Positions 31,647 through 32,534 of a stretch of DNA of 32,534 nucleotides are shown here, piece after piece. Both the position numbers and the translations under genes were made by a program. The notes beneath the pieces are model-generated. The model was not told the origin of the DNA, did no database searches, and saw only the letters and a program-made list of their open reading frames with translations. The first letter of the stretch is position 1. The number at the start of each line of letters is the position of its first letter. The DNA is from Pseudomonadota bacterium (lineage in GTDB: Bacteria; Pseudomonadota; Gammaproteobacteria; Xanthomonadales; Rhodanobacteraceae): positions 22,732-55,265 of the forward strand of contig JAJZET010000169.1 of assembly GCA_021805685.1 (NCBI GenBank), in the 5' to 3' direction.

Positions 31647-32179
31647 GCCTGGCCCGCCTTGCCGGCGGCGGCGCGCTTGATCGCCGCGCGCACCCGGGTC
31701 TGCACGCCGCAGCGGCAGCTGTTCGGCAACTGGTCGATGTCGCCGTCGTCGGGATGCGGCTTGCGCTTGAGCAGTGCCACGCCGGCGATCAGCCAGCCCG
31801 GCGTGCAGTAGCCGCAGCCGATCGCATCCTCGTCGATGAAGGCCTGCTGCAGCGGATGCAGCGTTCCGTCCTTGGCGGCCAGGCCTTCGACCGTGGTGAT
31901 GCGCTTGTCGGCGAGCCGGTTCATCGGCTGGCCGATCGCCGAGACCGGTTTGCCGTCCACCAGCACCAGGTCGGCGCCGTTCTCGCCGTGTCCGCCGCCG
32001 TATTTGGTGCCGGTGAGCCACAGCACGTCACGCAGGTACCACAGCAGCGGCATCTGAGGGTCGCCGGTGTGCACGAAGCGCTCGCCATTGATCTCGACCG
32101 CGATGCCGCTGCGCACTGCCACGGGCGTGATGCCGCTCTCCGGGACGGCCGGTATGCCGTGGGCTTGGGCTGGCGCCAT
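31643..32179 (-). CDS. [2Fe-2S] small subunit of the molybdenum hydroxylase, first cluster lost
   Basis: A 178-aa homologue of isoquinoline-oxidoreductase alpha subunits, which pass electrons from the molybdenum centre through two [2Fe-2S] clusters. The C-terminal cluster motif is intact: GCGYCTPG (C122, C125) and SCRCG (C155, C157). The N-terminal ferredoxin-like motif, normally GTKYGCGxxxCGAC with a fourth Cys later, reads GTKYGGGHGENGAD: G62, N67, D70 and I82 replace the four Cys. These are the only four Cys in the protein. The strand pattern (VEINGER, LLWYLRDVL, LVLVDGKPV) shows the fold is kept. The ATG has GGAGGAG 7 nt upstream. It is the first gene of the two-gene operon and overlaps the large-subunit start by 4 nt. 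Confidence 0.88.
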   Translation of the reverse strand: MAPAQAHGIPAVPESGITPVAVRSGIAVEINGERFVHTGDPQMPLLWYLRDVLWLTGTKYGGGHGENGADLVLVDGKPVSAIGQPMNRLADKRITTVEGLAAKDGTLHPLQQAFIDEDAIGCGYCTPGWLIAGVALLKRKPHPDDGDIDQLPNSCRCGVQTRVRAAIKRAAAGKAGQA

Positions 32180-32208
32180 GCGGGATCTCCTCCAAACGTA
32201 TCGCGCGC

Positions 32209-32238
32209 ATTGTGGCATTGCGGCGGGCGGCTTAGGAA
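32209..32238 (-). promoter_or_regulatory. Candidate promoter of the molybdenum hydroxylase operon
   Basis: On the minus strand: TTCCTA (-35, weak), 18 bp, CACAAT (-10) preceded by TGC, giving an extended -10. The start codon lies about 23 nt further on, leaving room for the observed GGAGGAG site. Confidence 0.35.
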
Positions 32239-32382
32239 CGCATGACGCCACGTCGAGCAAGGACTTGAGGGGTTTCCCCTGCGACGCCGTCGGTCCTCTC
32301 CCCCAAGACGACTGGCGCTGCGTCGCCCCCGAAGCCTAGGCGCCCGAATGGCGCAGGCGCAAGCGGCGGCGCGGCGGATCGC

Positions 32383-32421
32383 AAAAAAGTGCCGCCGCAG
32401 CGCGGTTCGCGGTGCGGCGGC
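32383..32421 (-). terminator. Intrinsic terminator for a minus-strand transcript entering from the right
   Basis: A perfect 9-bp stem (GCCGCCGCA / TGCGGCGGC) with a 13-nt loop, followed on the minus strand by AC and six T. No gene in the window ends here on that strand, so the transcript must come from beyond 32534 or be a short RNA. Confidence 0.75.
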
Positions 32422-32534
32422 CAGAGGGGGGAGTGGGGCAGCTTGTTATGGCTCGGGTGCTGCTCGACGCAGCCCCGTCCCTGCCCGGGGTTAACGGCGG
32501 GCTAGTCTGGAGCTTGAGTAGCCAGGGCCGCCGG

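Larger units (their letters stand above)
32180..32534. other. 355-bp right-end region without a recognised gene
   Basis: It holds the operon promoter at 32209 and a strong minus-strand terminator at 32383. No frame on either strand has family support. The last 110 bp contain short GC hairpins (for example GCTGC/GCAGC) that match no RNA gene I know. Confidence 0.5.

Noticed and set aside
1-32534. CRISPR, tRNA, rRNA, tmRNA, SRP RNA, transposase, integrase or prophage genes
   Set aside because: No regularly spaced repeats, RNA consensus or mobile-element domain was found on either strand by reading; a covariance-model scan was not possible here.
32422-32534. A small RNA gene at the right edge
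   Set aside because: There is a strong terminator next to it on the minus strand, but no recognisable RNA family or promoter within the remaining bases.

Overview
This is a high-GC gammaproteobacterial chromosome segment. Its gene content (a large prmC-linked membrane protein, a periplasmic alpha-amino-acid ester hydrolase, SapC, an EF-G-like GTPase, TPR- and PAS-type c-di-GMP enzymes, proline-rich TonB-like proteins) suggests Xanthomonadales, most likely Rhodanobacteraceae or Xanthomonadaceae. That placement is from gene families only. I see no rRNA, tRNA, CRISPR, insertion sequence, phage or plasmid gene. It reads as core chromosome with about 20 intact genes and one gene cut by the left edge.

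Layout, left to right. (1) 1-2898: the C-terminal part of a large membrane/periplasmic protein overlapping prmC. (2) 3384-4318: an envelope/osmotic stress cluster (BON, CsbD, DUF1328) behind a sigma-E-like promoter. (3) 4600-7167, minus strand: HNH endonuclease, then dxs. (4) 7413-8189: SapC, with a textbook terminator. (5) 8359-10852, minus strand: GNAT acetyltransferase, then a secreted alpha-amino-acid ester hydrolase. (6) 10943-17949, plus strand: a short RNB ribonuclease, a PAS-GGDEF-EAL sensor and an alpha/beta-hydrolase lipoprotein. (7) 18064-21235, minus strand: an OmpA/Pal-like lipoprotein, and an acyl-CoA dehydrogenase preceded by a small lipoprotein. (8) 21376-23830, plus strand: a SET-domain protein and a TPR-GGDEF diguanylate cyclase. 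(9) 23831-25870, minus strand: an EF-G-like GTPase. (10) 26177-29104, plus strand: two tandem paralogous TonB-like proteins. (11) 29376-32179, minus strand: a two-gene molybdenum hydroxylase of the isoquinoline-oxidoreductase type.

Themes. Envelope and stress genes dominate. c-di-GMP turnover is represented by one predicted active cyclase (GGEEF with an I-site) and one predicted phosphodiesterase (intact EAL, degenerate GGDEF). The most unusual points are: the molybdenum hydroxylase pair, whose small subunit has lost all four cysteines of the ferredoxin-type [2Fe-2S] cluster and whose large subunit has Phe where the family has its catalytic Glu; the tandem TonB-like pair with a shared four-cysteine C-terminal domain; a nested hairpin that buries the Shine-Dalgarno of the EF-G-like gene; a PsrA-type palindrome before the acyl-CoA dehydrogenase operon; and an RNB nuclease lacking one active-site Asp.
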